A stretch of DNA of 64,000 nt from JANXLS01 sp035308565 (GCA_035308565.1 DATGGK010000207.1:1-64000), one strand, 5' to 3'. Shown: positions 8,254 to 17,611, numbered from the stretch's first letter. A program made the numbers and translations. The notes: a model not told the origin generated them from the letters alone.

Positions 8254-9255
8254 ATGACCAAATCACACATCCCGCTGCTTTCCGCCGCGCTGCTGCTCGC
8301 ATTCGCCGCGCGCACCGCGGACGCTCCGTTCGAATTCAAGCCCAACGACCGCGTCGTCTTCATCGGCGACGCGTTGATCGAGCGCGACATCCAATACAAT
8401 TATCTCGAAACGATGCTGACCGTACGCCTGCACGGCAAAGGCGTGACCTTCCGCAACGCCGGCTGGAGCGGCGACACCGTCTGGGGCGAATCGCGCAGCG
8501 TCTTCGGCACGCAAAAAGACGGCTACACCGCGCTGGTGCGCATCATCGGCGAGACCAAGCCGACCGTCGCCTTCCTCAATTACGGCATGAACGAATCCTT
8601 CGCCGGCCCGGATGGCCTAGCGCGCTTCGAAGAGCAGTACAACACGCTGTTGGACGATCTCAACAAAGCCTCGCCGGGCGTGCGCGTTGTGCTGATTTCA
8701 CCGATTGCGTTTCAGATGGACGAAGCGCCTGAGGCCGCGCGAAATCCGAAGGTGAATGAGAATTTAAAAGCGTACACGGCAGCGATCGAAAGAGTGGCGG
8801 CGAAGCATGCCGCAATTTTTGTTAACATGTTTTCAGAGACAGGCGGCGACCGCAAAATGGAAAAACAGTTTTCTCTGACGAGCGACGGGATGCATCTAAC
8901 TGCGGATGGTTATGAAACGTATGCCGTTCATCTGCTGGTTGATCTGAAAATAATGACCGGCCTCGAACATCTCAACATGTTCGCTCCAGCAGAAGGCAAA
9001 TACGACAAAATAACAACTGACCCTCAGGAATTACGAGTCCATCCGCAGGAGCAAGTCCGTGCCCTTATCCGCGAAAAAAACCTCCAATTCTTCAACAAAT
9101 GGCGCCCGCAGAACGAAACCTACCTCTTCCTCTTCCGCAAACACGAGCAGGGCAAGAACGCGAAGGAAATTCCCGAGTTCGATCCCATCATCGCCGCGAA
9201 AGAAGCGGAGATCGCGAAAATGGCGGATGAAGTGGCGAAGCAAATGGGGCTTTGA
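8254..9255 (+). CDS. Secreted SGNH/GDSL-like hydrolase
   Basis: 333 residues. The ATG at 8254 starts a signal peptide (cleavage near ARTADA); the longer frame upstream runs through the antitoxin promoter region. SGNH features: block I FIGDALIER with the usual GDS serine position occupied by alanine (G38-D39-A40), NAGWSGDT as block II, YGMNE as block III, and D211-x-x-H214 (DGMHLTADGY) as block V. The missing block I serine is notable: planctomycete-type relatives often carry GDS/GDA variants, and this copy may be catalytically altered or use another residue. Likely substrates of the family are carbohydrate esters or lipids outside the cytoplasm. It follows the toxin-antitoxin pair divergently. 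Confidence 0.82.
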   Translation: MTKSHIPLLSAALLLAFAARTADAPFEFKPNDRVVFIGDALIERDIQYNYLETMLTVRLHGKGVTFRNAGWSGDTVWGESRSVFGTQKDGYTALVRIIGETKPTVAFLNYGMNESFAGPDGLARFEEQYNTLLDDLNKASPGVRVVLISPIAFQMDEAPEAARNPKVNENLKAYTAAIERVAAKHAAIFVNMFSETGGDRKMEKQFSLTSDGMHLTADGYETYAVHLLVDLKIMTGLEHLNMFAPAEGKYDKITTDPQELRVHPQEQVRALIREKNLQFFNKWRPQNETYLFLFRKHEQGKNAKEIPEFDPIIAAKEAEIAKMADEVAKQMGL

Positions 9256-9257
9256 TT

Positions 9258-9312
9258 TGTACCGCCGGAGTCCCGCCGGCAAGATTCTGGCCGGCGGGAC
9301 GCCGGCGATACA
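9258..9312. repeat. Intergenic GC-rich inverted repeat
   Basis: CCGCCGGAGTCCCGCCGGC and its near-inverted copy GCCGGCGGGACGCCGGCG flank the short spacer AAGATTCTG, between the SGNH hydrolase and the PVC-type cytochrome gene. The outer ends TTTGTACC and GATACAGATC extend the pairing. It could act as a terminator or mRNA stabiliser, but there is no T-run after it. Confidence 0.75.
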
Positions 9313-9347
9313 GATCAAAAAGGGCATTCAAACGAGGCGTTCATTCA

Positions 9348-12300
9348 ATGCAAATTCTCCGCTTCATTCTCCTCTCATCTCTGTTGGCGGTTCCCCTGCT
9401 CCACGCCGCCGATGCCGTCCCCGATCCCGAAGAAGAACGCAGGTCCTTTGTCGTCGCCGACGGCTTCGAAGTCAATCTCTTCGCCTCCGACCCGCAGATG
9501 GCCAAGCCGATCAACATGAATTTCGATCCGCAGGGGCGCCTCTGGGTCGCGTCGTCCGAAACGTATCCGCAAGTCAAGCCGGGCGAAGTGCCCAACGACA
9601 AGATCATCGTGCTTGAAGACACAAAAGGCGCTGGCCGCGCCGACAAAGTCACCGTCTTCGCCGATCATCTTTTTATTCCAACGGGCATCGTCCCCGGCGA
9701 CGGCGGCGTGTACGTCGCCAACAGCACGCAGATTCTGCATCTCAAAGACACCGACGGCGACGGCAAGGCCGACGTCAAGCGCATCGTCCTCGACGGTTTC
9801 GGCACCGAGGACACGCACCACATCATCCACACGTTCCGCTGGGGCATGGACGGCTGTTTGTACTTCAATCAGTCCGTGTACATTCACACGAACATGGAAA
9901 CGCCCTATGGCGTGCAGCGCCTCAATGCGGGCGGCACGTGGCGTTTCAATCCCACAACGCTCAAAGCCGAAGTCTTTTCGCAAGGCATGGTCAATCATTG
10001 GGGGCACGTCTTCACCAAATGGGGCGAGTCGCTGATGACCGACGGCGCATACGGCGAAGGCGTGAACTTTGCTTTTCCCGGCGCGACATTTTTCTGGGCG
10101 AAGGACCTCAACCAGCGCGACCCGCAGCGCATTTTGCGCGGCATGAGCGTCGGGCAGCCGAAATACGCGAGCATCGAACTCATCAGCGGCCGGCATTTTC
10201 CGGACGACTGGCAGGGCGACGTGATCACCAACGATTTCCGCGCCAGCCGGATCGTGCGCTTCAAGCTCAGCGAAGAAGGCAGCGGCTACAGCGCGAAGCT
10301 GATGCCGGACGTGATCCACGTCGGCGCGGGCGGCAGCGGCAACGGCAACGAGCGCGTCTTCCGTCCGATCGACGTGAAGATGGGCCCCGACGGCGCGCTC
10401 TACATCGCCGACTGGTTCAACCCGATCATCCAACACGGCGAAGTCGATTTCCGCGACCCGCGCCGCGATCACACGCACGGGCGGATTTGGCGGCTGACGG
10501 CGAAGGGGAGGCCGTTGGTGGAGCGGCCGAAGTTGATCGATGCGTCTGTCGCGGAGTTACTGAAACAATTCGAAGCGCCCGAACAATACACGCGCGCGCA
10601 GGCTCGGCGCGTGCTGATTGAAAAAGGCGCTGCCAAAGTAATTCCGGGGATAGTTCATTGGCGAGAGGGGGCGATGGGCGAGGCACCTCCCACTGAGTGG
10701 GACCATCTGAAACTCGAAGCGCTTTGGCTTTATCAGGCTTTCAATACTCCTCATGCGTCCCTGCTCCGGGGGCTACTTGCCTCTTCCGATCCGCATGCTC
10801 GCGCCGCAGCCACGCGCGTGCTTCGCGACTGCCACGCTCGAATTCCCGACGCGCTCGACCTCCTCACGAATCTCATCGCCGACGAAAGCCCGCGCGTGCG
10901 CCTCGAAGCCATCTGCACGCTCGAAGCCATCCCCGAACAGCGCTCGCTTGAAATCGCGCTGCGCGCGCTCGACAAGCCGATGGACGCCAACATCGACTTC
11001 GCGCTCTTCCACGCCTGCAACGCGCTCAAGCAATACTGGCTGCCGGGCGTCGAGAACGGTTCGTATGCGTTCGGCGGCAACATGCGCGCGCTGGCCTACG
11101 CGCTGCAAGCGGCCGGTTCGCGCGCGGGTGTCGCGCCGCTGCTGGCGCTGCTGAAGGACGGCAAAATCGCGGCGGAGAATCAGGAGAGTGTGCTGGGGAT
11201 TATTGGCGGGCTGGGCGGGCCGGGGGAATTGACGGAGCTGTTCAAATTGCAGGAAAAATCCGACGCCGCAACGCGCGCCAAAATTCTGAACGCGCTCCTG
11301 CGCGCGGCCAACGAACGCCACGCCAAACCGGATGGCGATCTGGCCGCGATCAAGAAATTATTCGAGGGCGGAGACGTTGAGGCGAGCGCGGCGATTCGAC
11401 TGGCAGGGGCGTGGAAAGAGGAGGGGTTGCGCGACACAATCCGTGTGGTGCTCGCCAACGCGGGGCCGCCGTTAAAACTTGCGGCGCTGGATGCGATCGC
11501 GGCACTTGGCGGGCCTAAGTCGATTGCCGTGCTGGCCGAATTTGCGAACTCGAACGCACGCAAAACGTTGCGGGCGCATGCCGCGGCGAATCTTGTTCCG
11601 CTCGAAGCCCCAACTGCCGTGCCGCCTGCCGCCGCGCTGCTGGCTGAACCGCTCGACGCATCGGCGGTCGAAGAACTCTTCGCCGCCTTCGCGCGCAAGG
11701 AAGGCGCCGGTGCGAAATTGGCCAACGCACTCGAAGCCGGAAAGCTCGCGCCCGAAAACGCCTCGGCGGGGCTGCGCTACTTCAATGCGTCCGGACAGAA
11801 CGAACCGCAGTTGATCGCGCTGCTCAAAAAATCTGTCGAAGCGCAAGCCGCCGTCACATCGACCTCGCCTGAAATCGCCGGTAAAAAGCCCGCCGAAATG
11901 GCCGCGCAGCAAAACGCAGACGAAAAGAAAATCCTCAATCCCGACGACATGAAAGCGCTCATCGCCGAAGTGCAGACCAAAGGAGATCCCGCGCGCGGCG
12001 AAAAAGTCTTCCGCCGCTCGACGCTGAGTTGCTTCAGTTGCCACGCCATCGGCGGCGCGGGCGGGCAGGTCGGCCCCGATTTGTCCAATGTCGGCGCGGC
12101 TTCGCAGCTCGATTACATCATCGACTCGGTGCTCTCGCCGAACAAGACCGTGAAGGAAGGCTACAATTCGTGGAACATCATCACGAAAAACAAGGAGCAC
12201 TTCGCCGGCAACATCGTCCGCGAAACCGCGACGCACCTGATTCTGCGCGACGGCACGCACGACGAAATTCTGATCCCGCTATCCGATATCGACCGCAACA

Positions 12301-12848
12301 AAATGCGCCCCGCCGGTTCGCTGATGCCCAACGGCCTCGCCGATTCGCTCACGCGCGGCGAATTCGTGGATTTGATCCGCTTCCTGTCAGAGCTTGGAAA
12401 ACCCGGACCGTTCTCGACGGCGCAGAGCGTGGCAGTGAGGAAATTCAGAGTGCATCCGGTTTCAGAGGCGCTGGCAAAAACAGATTCAGCCGGCGTGCCA
12501 AAGCTGCTCGCCGAAATGGACGCGGCCAGTTGGATTCCCGCGTACGCGAATCTTGCGGGCGGCCTCTCAAAAGAGGAGCTTCGAATCAATGAAAAGTCGA
12601 CGGCCGCGCTCGTACAGTTTGAACTGAACGTAACCGCGCCCGGCGACGTGGTCATAAATTCACCGGCTGGCGACGTGAAACTTTGGCTGGACGGAATCCC
12701 CATTGAACAAGGCAAAATTGCGGTTCAAAAGGGAATCCGCACCTTTACCCTGCGCACCGACCCGCAACGCGCGGATGGATTCAGCGGCATCACGGTCGTC
12801 GAATCTCCCGCGAATCCCGCTCATTTCCAACGCGTCGGCGGAAAGTGA
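9348..12848 (+). CDS. PVC-type propeller/HEAT/cytochrome c fusion protein
   Basis: 1166 residues from the ATG at 9348, which opens a signal peptide (cleavage near LLHAADA). Domains in order: a membrane-bound-dehydrogenase-type beta-propeller (about 25-400; GFEVNLFASDPQMAKP, then DTDGDGKADV, THHIIHTFRWGMDG, YIADWFNPIIQHG); a HEAT-like helical repeat region (about 420-860); and a PVC-type haem-binding domain with CFSCH (C895, C898, H899), PDLSNVG and LSPNKTVKEGYNSW. About 150 C-terminal residues form an extra beta-rich module. The family is expanded in Planctomycetes and Verrucomicrobia and is thought to oxidise sugars or alcohols in the periplasm, with the cytochrome domain accepting electrons; the substrate is not established. 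It is a single transcription unit by spacing. Confidence 0.92.
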   Translation: MQILRFILLSSLLAVPLLHAADAVPDPEEERRSFVVADGFEVNLFASDPQMAKPINMNFDPQGRLWVASSETYPQVKPGEVPNDKIIVLEDTKGAGRADKVTVFADHLFIPTGIVPGDGGVYVANSTQILHLKDTDGDGKADVKRIVLDGFGTEDTHHIIHTFRWGMDGCLYFNQSVYIHTNMETPYGVQRLNAGGTWRFNPTTLKAEVFSQGMVNHWGHVFTKWGESLMTDGAYGEGVNFAFPGATFFWAKDLNQRDPQRILRGMSVGQPKYASIELISGRHFPDDWQGDVITNDFRASRIVRFKLSEEGSGYSAKLMPDVIHVGAGGSGNGNERVFRPIDVKMGPDGALYIADWFNPIIQHGEVDFRDPRRDHTHGRIWRLTAKGRPLVERPKLIDASVAELLKQFEAPEQYTRAQARRVLIEKGAAKVIPGIVHWREGAMGEAPPTEWDHLKLEALWLYQAFNTPHASLLRGLLASSDPHARAAATRVLRDCHARIPDALDLLTNLIADESPRVRLEAICTLEAIPEQRSLEIALRALDKPMDANIDFALFHACNALKQYWLPGVENGSYAFGGNMRALAYALQAAGSRAGVAPLLALLKDGKIAAENQESVLGIIGGLGGPGELTELFKLQEKSDAATRAKILNALLRAANERHAKPDGDLAAIKKLFEGGDVEASAAIRLAGAWKEEGLRDTIRVVLANAGPPLKLAALDAIAALGGPKSIAVLAEFANSNARKTLRAHAAANLVPLEAPTAVPPAAALLAEPLDASAVEELFAAFARKEGAGAKLANALEAGKLAPENASAGLRYFNASGQNEPQLIALLKKSVEAQAAVTSTSPEIAGKKPAEMAAQQNADEKKILNPDDMKALIAEVQTKGDPARGEKVFRRSTLSCFSCHAIGGAGGQVGPDLSNVGAASQLDYIIDSVLSPNKTVKEGYNSWNIITKNKEHFAGNIVRETATHLILRDGTHDEILIPLSDIDRNKMRPAGSLMPNGLADSLTRGEFVDLIRFLSELGKPGPFSTAQSVAVRKFRVHPVSEALAKTDSAGVPKLLAEMDAASWIPAYANLAGGLSKEELRINEKSTAALVQFELNVTAPGDVVINSPAGDVKLWLDGIPIEQGKIAVQKGIRTFTLRTDPQRADGFSGITVVESPANPAHFQRVGGK

Positions 12849-12852
12849 GAAA

Positions 12853-12887
12853 TCCTTAAACGCTTGAACCTTGAACCCTTGAACCCT
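12853..12887. repeat. Short array, TTGAACC units
   Basis: CTTGAACCTTGAACCCTTGAACCC follows the stop of the PVC cytochrome gene by a few bases, with units 7-8 bp apart. It is one of several short-period arrays placed at gene ends in this window. No inverted partner is visible. Confidence 0.6.
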
Positions 12888-12958
12888 TTACGCGCACACG
12901 CGCACCCATTGCCTAGTCGTCTTGACAGTTTTTTCTATCCTTCCGCTTCGAAATAGGT

Positions 12959-12964
12959 TATAAT
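12959..12964 (+). promoter_or_regulatory. Probable -10 box before the DUF4388 gene
   Basis: A perfect TATAAT lies 53 bases before the GTG at 13018. A TTGACA at 12922 is 31 bases upstream, too far for a standard promoter, so the -35 contact is unclear. The box argues against the earlier GTG at 12976, which would start only 11 bases downstream. Confidence 0.5.
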
Positions 12965-13017
12965 ATGCACATCGCGTGGTTCCTTGTCGCGCGTCTGCTA
13001 TGCGTGGGGCGGGGTCT

Positions 13018-13986
13018 GTGAGCGAAAATTTATTTGAAAACAACAGCGCCAATAAGCGCGTGCTGTTAATCTGTCGCAGCGCCAACACCCTTGGCGCGCT
13101 GGCTTCGATTTTGAACAAAGCCGGCGCCGTCGCGCTCACCGCTCAGCACGCCGCCGACGCGTGGGAGATCATGCGCAGCGGCCCCGTCGCCTGCGTGGTT
13201 CAGGATTTGACCAACGTCACGCACGACAGCTTCCTCTTTTTCCGCTCCTGCCGCTCGTCGCGAAATACGTTTGGCACTCCTTTTCTGTTTCTCTCCACGG
13301 CCGATTTCATCGCGCCGAAATTCGAAGGCGTCTGGCCTGAAACCGCGCGCGACAACTGGCTTCCCCTGCCCTGTCCGGCGCACCAATTCCTGTCCGCGAT
13401 TCGCAGCCTGATCGCCGCCAACCAGCCCGCTTCCGGCGTTGCGCCGCTGCCGTTCTCCGGGCAAGCGCCCTCCGGCAGCGCCTCGCAACCGGGAATTTCT
13501 TCCACAACCAATTCGGCATCCACGCTGGCCGCTGTCAGCGGCAAAGCATTCGGCTCCGGCACCTATCTCCCAGCGGTCAACGCAGCCAATCCCGTCAACG
13601 CGCTCTTCTCCGGCAAACTGGGCACGCTGCATTTCTCGCAGATTCTGGGCCTGATCGAACCGTTGAACCTGACCGGCGTCTTGAAACTCTTCGACGGCGT
13701 GCGCACCGGCAGCGTGCATTTTGTCGATGGCAGCGTTTATCACGCCGAACTCAACGAAATCGAAGGTTCCGAAGCGCTCTTCCTTCTTTTTCATATCAAA
13801 AAGGGTTCCTTCCAATTCGAAGTCGGCCCGCCCACGCCGCGCCGCACCGTCGAAGGCAACACCATGTCGCTGCTGCTGGAAGGCATGCGCAAAATGGACG
13901 AAGCCAAAGCGATGGTCAGCGCGATCAAAGAGCGCCAAAACACCGGCGCGTATTCCTCGATCGTGGCAAGAACGATCGCGGAATGA
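13018..13986 (+). CDS. Receiver-like plus DUF4388 (PatA-type) protein
   Basis: 322 residues from the GTG at 13018. The N-terminal 110 residues look like a degenerate response-regulator fold: KRVLLICRSANTLGALASIL as strand and helix 1, VACVVQDLTNV where the phospho-acceptor strand should be (an aspartate is present, but the usual acidic pair near the start is missing). A low-complexity linker (about 130-190) follows. The C-terminal DUF4388 domain spans about 195-290 (FSGKLGTLHFSQILGLIEPL, TGSVHFVDGSVYHAEL, FQFEVGP). DUF4388 proteins are common regulators or scaffolds linked to two-component and motility systems. No partner kinase is adjacent; the hybrid kinase at the right edge is 48 kb away. 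Confidence 0.82.
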   Translation: MSENLFENNSANKRVLLICRSANTLGALASILNKAGAVALTAQHAADAWEIMRSGPVACVVQDLTNVTHDSFLFFRSCRSSRNTFGTPFLFLSTADFIAPKFEGVWPETARDNWLPLPCPAHQFLSAIRSLIAANQPASGVAPLPFSGQAPSGSASQPGISSTTNSASTLAAVSGKAFGSGTYLPAVNAANPVNALFSGKLGTLHFSQILGLIEPLNLTGVLKLFDGVRTGSVHFVDGSVYHAELNEIEGSEALFLLFHIKKGSFQFEVGPPTPRRTVEGNTMSLLLEGMRKMDEAKAMVSAIKERQNTGAYSSIVARTIAE

Positions 13987-14005
13987 TGTGTTCAATTTTT
14001 TCAGC

Positions 14006-17000
14006 TCACCGGCCCAATGTAAACAAGCTCAACAATTCCTCGCGGCTCAAATCCTTCACGCCCGCAACGTCGTGTGTCACGATTGAATTCGCCAGCGCTC
14101 TCTTGAGCGCCTGCCGCCGCAGAATTTTCTCTTCCAGCGTGCCTTTGCAAATCAGACGATAGACGTTGACCGTGCGCGTCTGGCCGATGCGGTAGGCGCG
14201 GTCTTGAGCCTGCTGGTCGTTGGCGGGATTCCAATCGTGATCGTAGAAAATCACGGTGTCCGCGCCGGTGAGATTCAATCCGGCGCCGCCCGCGCGCGTT
14301 GAAATCAGGAACGTGTCGATTGTCGCATCGGCGTTGAATTGTTCGACGAGTTTCTGCCGCGATTGGCCGGGCGTTTCGCCGTCGATGCGCATAAATTTGA
14401 AACCATTCTTCGTCACAAAATGCGCGAGGATGTCGAGCATGCTCACCAGTTGACAGAAGATCAGCGCGCGGTGCCCGCCCTCGCGGCATTCTTCAAGCAA
14501 TTCGCCAAGCACCTCGAGTTTCCCGGAGCGCGATTCGTAGCCGGGAATCGGTTCGGCGACATGCTGCCGCCGGCCGTCCTTCGGCAGATAAAGCAAATCC
14601 GGATGATTGCAGATTTTGCGCAGTCCCATCAGCGCGGCCAGAATCGCCGGCGACGACCCGTCGCCTTTTTCGACGATTTCGCTGACGGCGCGTTTGGCTT
14701 CGTCGGATTCGCCGAAATTTGTGTAGAGCGAAGTTTGCTCCGGCGTGAGCGGACAGAAAATATCGCTCTCGATTTTCGGCGGCAGATCGGTGGCGACATC
14801 CGTTTTCAAGCGCCGCAAAACGAACGGAAAAATCTTTTCGCGAAGTCTGTCCGCCGCATTTTTGCCGGTTTCGTATTCTTCATCGGACTCCGCGCGGCCC
14901 GATTGCATGCGCAAAATCGGCTCTTCAAACTGCTGCGCGAAATGCGCCTGCCGTCCGAGAAAGCCCGGCATCAGGAAATCGAAGAGCGACCACAATTCGC
15001 CAAGCCGGTTTTGGATCGGCGTGCCCGTGAGCGCCAAACGGTGCTGCGCCGGAATCGTCTTGATCGCTTTCGCCACTCCCGCGGCGGAATTCTTGATGAA
15101 ATGCGCTTCGTCCACAATCACGTATCGCCACGCGATTTCGCGCAGCAACGAGGCATCGTTGCGCACGGTGCCGAGGGTGGCGATGACGACGTCAAAACCG
15201 CCCCTCACCCCCGGCCCCTCTCCCCCAAGGGGAGAGGGGTGAACGGCGGCGTCTCGCCCAAGGGACGAGACAAGGATTTCACTGCGCAACTTGTCGCGAC
15301 GGCTTGGCGACCCGCGATAAATCATCACGCGCATCTGCGGGCTGAATTTTTCGAACTCAGCGCGCCAGTTGTCGGCCAGCGACGTCGGCGTCACGATCAG
15401 CGACGGCATTGAACCAAACTCTTCCTTCATGCGCGTAAGCTGCGCAATGGTCTGTGCGGTTTTGCCAAGTCCCATGTCGTCGGCGAGCACGCCGTTTAAT
15501 CCGTAGCGCGCCAAAAACGCGAGCCACTCGAATCCCTTCTGCTGATACGGTCGCGGCGTGAGTGTCAGCGCTTTCGGCAGCGGCAGCGCTTGAATCGCTT
15601 CGAAGCCCATGAGCTGATCGAGGAATTTGCGGTAGCGTTCGTTGTGTTCCACCGATCCGGCGATCGAGAAAACGCTGATGACGCGTTCTCGCTCAGCCGG
15701 CCGGAAGCGATAAAAAGCGCGTCGCCGCGCGTGCCGATTAAAAAGCGAACGCTCATCCTCGACGGCTCGGAGAGCCGTCCTGCTTAGGCTGGCGTCGAAT
15801 TTTTTGAGCGCGTTTTTGTCGATGCGAATCCACGTGCCGTTTTTGAGGAACCATTCACGGCCTTCTTCGGCCAGTTTGCGCAATTCTTCCTCGCTCAGCG
15901 TCACGCCGCCGTGATCGAATTCGGCGCTGAGCGTGAACCACGCGTCCTTGCCGTCTTCTTCGTCTACGTCCAGTTTCACGCGGATCGCGGCGGGTTCGTC
16001 TTTGATCTTGTGAGCGCCGGCAACGTGTTCGGCGATGTAACAATTCCACGGCGTGTGTTCGTCGTGCGCGGCATCGCGCGCCCACGCCAGCAGTTTTGGA
16101 ATCTGCTCGCCGCGCGCATCGAACTCGCCGGCCGTCGCTGAACCTGCATCTTCCAATTTCTTCCGGCTGCTGGCGACAAGTTCCCGGTCCACGCGGAAGA
16201 AATCGTTTCCGCGGCGGATATACTTCCTTCCCTCCGCGGCGGCGGCGAGGATTTCGATGGGGGTGATTTCGATTTTTTCTTTCGCGGAGACGCAGAGGCG
16301 CGGAGAGGAAATGCTATCCGATTTGCGAAACGGCGCCGCCGGTTCAAAATGAAAACTCGCGCGCACGCTTTCAACGCCGTCTTCGTCATCGGCTTCGATG
16401 TGCAACGCGGGTTTGAGTGTCAGGCAGATGCCAATGTTCTCAATCTCGCCGTCCACTTTCGCGCCAAGATTTTTAAGCTTCGGCAGCACATTTAATACAA
16501 ACGCCGGGATGTCATCGTCGGCAATTTTGTGTCGCGACTGATTCGGATTGACGCGCGGCAATTCCGGCGGCAGCGATTCCACAAGCGCGTGCCCGCTAAA
16601 TTTAATGGGCAGCCGATGGCGCACGCCATTAATTTCGAGCCACTCCAAACCCGTGGTGCAGGCGTCTCGTCTGCACGAATCTTCATTTGAATCGTGCAGG
16701 CGGGACGCCGGCGCCACGGGATATGGCACCGGCTTGCCGGTTTGCGTGAACAGCTCGCGCACGAGTTCGATCTCGTCATTCTCGTCGAACCCGACACAGA
16801 TTTTCTCGCGGAGCGGCTCAAAATTAATGCTCAGCGCCGCAATGGCGGGATCGACGTGCACCGAAATGCGATTCGCATTCGCGCGCGCGCGGCACAGGAG
16901 ATCGAGCGCAACAATCCCCACGAACTCCGCCGCGTCCGCGCAGGATTTTTCGAAAAGCCCGCGCAGCAGCGGATCGTCCGGCAAATTCGGCGGCGGCGTC

Positions 17001-17611
17001 ACCGCGCTTTCGAACGTCCAATACGCCGCGTCGCGCGCGGCCGGCTGCCCGAGCGCGCGGCCCGTTTCCGCGCATCGAAATCCCACGCGTGCAGTAACCC
17101 GCAGTGCAGCATCGTTGCGTGAATCCCCATTTGTGGCGCAGGCATCCTGCCTGCATTCCGTTGCAGAATTCGAAACCAGCGCAATGTTCAGCGTCGGCCG
17201 CGGCGGCTCGTCGAGCACCTCCATCCGGCGCACGCGCCCTTCTTCAATCAATTCGCAATTCGACGACGCCTGCCGCAACAGCGCCAGCACGCGCCCAAAT
17301 TCGCGCGCGCCCGCCGCGTACGCGCCGTTGGCGTCCTGCGGCAATTGTCTGACCGTGCACAGCAGTAGCGCATCAAGCGGATCCGCGGAGAACGTCGAAT
17401 TTCCATGACGCAACGCGCCGTCGGCTGTTTGAAGCTTGTCGAGCGGCACGCGCGAGTGCGGCGTGCGCGCGTGTATTTGCACCGCCATGCCCGGCCATTG
17501 CGCTGCTTCGACAGCCCGGATTTCCAGAGCGAGCGATAATGTTTTTTTCTCAGCGGTTGTGGCGCACGAAAGGCTTGCGCGTGTCGATTCAGTTGCGGGG
17601 ACCGGAGGCAT
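14006..17611 (-). CDS. SNF2-family DNA-dependent ATPase with in-frame repeats
   Basis: 1201 residues from the ATG at 17611 (TTG 17650 is also in frame). The C-terminal half is a complete SWI2/SNF2 engine: DDMGLGKTAQT (Walker A, about 712), VIVDEAHFIKN (Walker B, about 832), LTGTPIQNRLGELWSL, ALIFCQLVSMLDIL, STRAGGAGLNLTGADT and QAQDRAYRIGQTR (about 1134). The N-terminal 600 residues are the variable extension seen in bacterial SNF2 proteins. It should translocate on duplex DNA and remodel bound proteins, perhaps RNA polymerase or repair complexes. Oddly, five short segments coincide with palindromic DNA repeats, near residues 148-160, 297-320, 435-447, 610-618 and 780-803. The last lies between motifs I and II, just before FDVVIATLGTV, where relatives normally have a short loop. 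Confidence 0.93.
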   Translation of the reverse strand: MPPVPATESTRASLSCATTAEKKTLSLALEIRAVEAAQWPGMAVQIHARTPHSRVPLDKLQTADGALRHGNSTFSADPLDALLLCTVRQLPQDANGAYAAGAREFGRVLALLRQASSNCELIEEGRVRRMEVLDEPPRPTLNIALVSNSATECRQDACATNGDSRNDAALRVTARVGFRCAETGRALGQPAARDAAYWTFESAVTPPPNLPDDPLLRGLFEKSCADAAEFVGIVALDLLCRARANANRISVHVDPAIAALSINFEPLREKICVGFDENDEIELVRELFTQTGKPVPYPVAPASRLHDSNEDSCRRDACTTGLEWLEINGVRHRLPIKFSGHALVESLPPELPRVNPNQSRHKIADDDIPAFVLNVLPKLKNLGAKVDGEIENIGICLTLKPALHIEADDEDGVESVRASFHFEPAAPFRKSDSISSPRLCVSAKEKIEITPIEILAAAAEGRKYIRRGNDFFRVDRELVASSRKKLEDAGSATAGEFDARGEQIPKLLAWARDAAHDEHTPWNCYIAEHVAGAHKIKDEPAAIRVKLDVDEEDGKDAWFTLSAEFDHGGVTLSEEELRKLAEEGREWFLKNGTWIRIDKNALKKFDASLSRTALRAVEDERSLFNRHARRRAFYRFRPAERERVISVFSIAGSVEHNERYRKFLDQLMGFEAIQALPLPKALTLTPRPYQQKGFEWLAFLARYGLNGVLADDMGLGKTAQTIAQLTRMKEEFGSMPSLIVTPTSLADNWRAEFEKFSPQMRVMIYRGSPSRRDKLRSEILVSSLGRDAAVHPSPLGGEGPGVRGGFDVVIATLGTVRNDASLLREIAWRYVIVDEAHFIKNSAAGVAKAIKTIPAQHRLALTGTPIQNRLGELWSLFDFLMPGFLGRQAHFAQQFEEPILRMQSGRAESDEEYETGKNAADRLREKIFPFVLRRLKTDVATDLPPKIESDIFCPLTPEQTSLYTNFGESDEAKRAVSEIVEKGDGSSPAILAALMGLRKICNHPDLLYLPKDGRRQHVAEPIPGYESRSGKLEVLGELLEECREGGHRALIFCQLVSMLDILAHFVTKNGFKFMRIDGETPGQSRQKLVEQFNADATIDTFLISTRAGGAGLNLTGADTVIFYDHDWNPANDQQAQDRAYRIGQTRTVNVYRLICKGTLEEKILRRQALKRALANSIVTHDVAGVKDLSREELLSLFTLGR
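15201..15273. repeat. Family B palindrome inside the SNF2 gene
   Basis: CCCCTCTCCCCCAAGGGGAG and flanking bases, followed by GTCTCGCCCAAGGGACGAGAC, lie in frame in the minus-strand SNF2 gene. They encode the segment SPLGGEGPGVRGG and the residues before it. The hairpin matches intergenic copies at 5899-5952 and 7157-7216. Confidence 0.85.
15758..15785. repeat. Small palindrome inside the SNF2 gene
   Basis: GACGGCTCGGAGAGCCGTC is a near-perfect palindrome lying in frame, encoding SRTALRAVEDE on the minus strand. It has the same compact hairpin form as the other in-gene repeats but a different sequence. Confidence 0.7.
16271..16305. repeat. Repeat encoding a SPRLCVSAKE segment in SNF2
   Basis: TTTCGCGGAGACGCAGAGGC followed by GCGGAGAG lies in frame in the SNF2 gene and encodes SPRLCVSAKEK. 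Words of the same type (CTCTGTGTTCTCCGTGGC at about 2352; CTCTGCGAACTCTGCG at about 48029) occur elsewhere in the window, one of them between genes. Confidence 0.6.
16653..16716. repeat. Family A palindromes in opposite orientation inside SNF2
   Basis: One family A unit at 16653-16676 and an inverted unit at 16693-16716 enclose GAATCTTCATTTGAATC, which is itself an inverted repeat. The outer ends CCCGTGG and CCACGGG also pair. The block is in frame and encodes the segment ending CRRDACTTGLEW on the minus strand. Confidence 0.85.
17134..17157. repeat. Family A palindrome inside SNF2, N-terminal copy
   Basis: A single unit starting GTGGCGCAGGC and ending CCTGCAT lies in frame near residues 150-160 of the SNF2 protein, encoding ECRQDACAT on the minus strand. 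Confidence 0.8.

Noticed and set aside
12922..12927. TTGACA as -35 box of the DUF4388 gene
   Set aside because: The 31-base distance to the TATAAT box is too long for a standard promoter.
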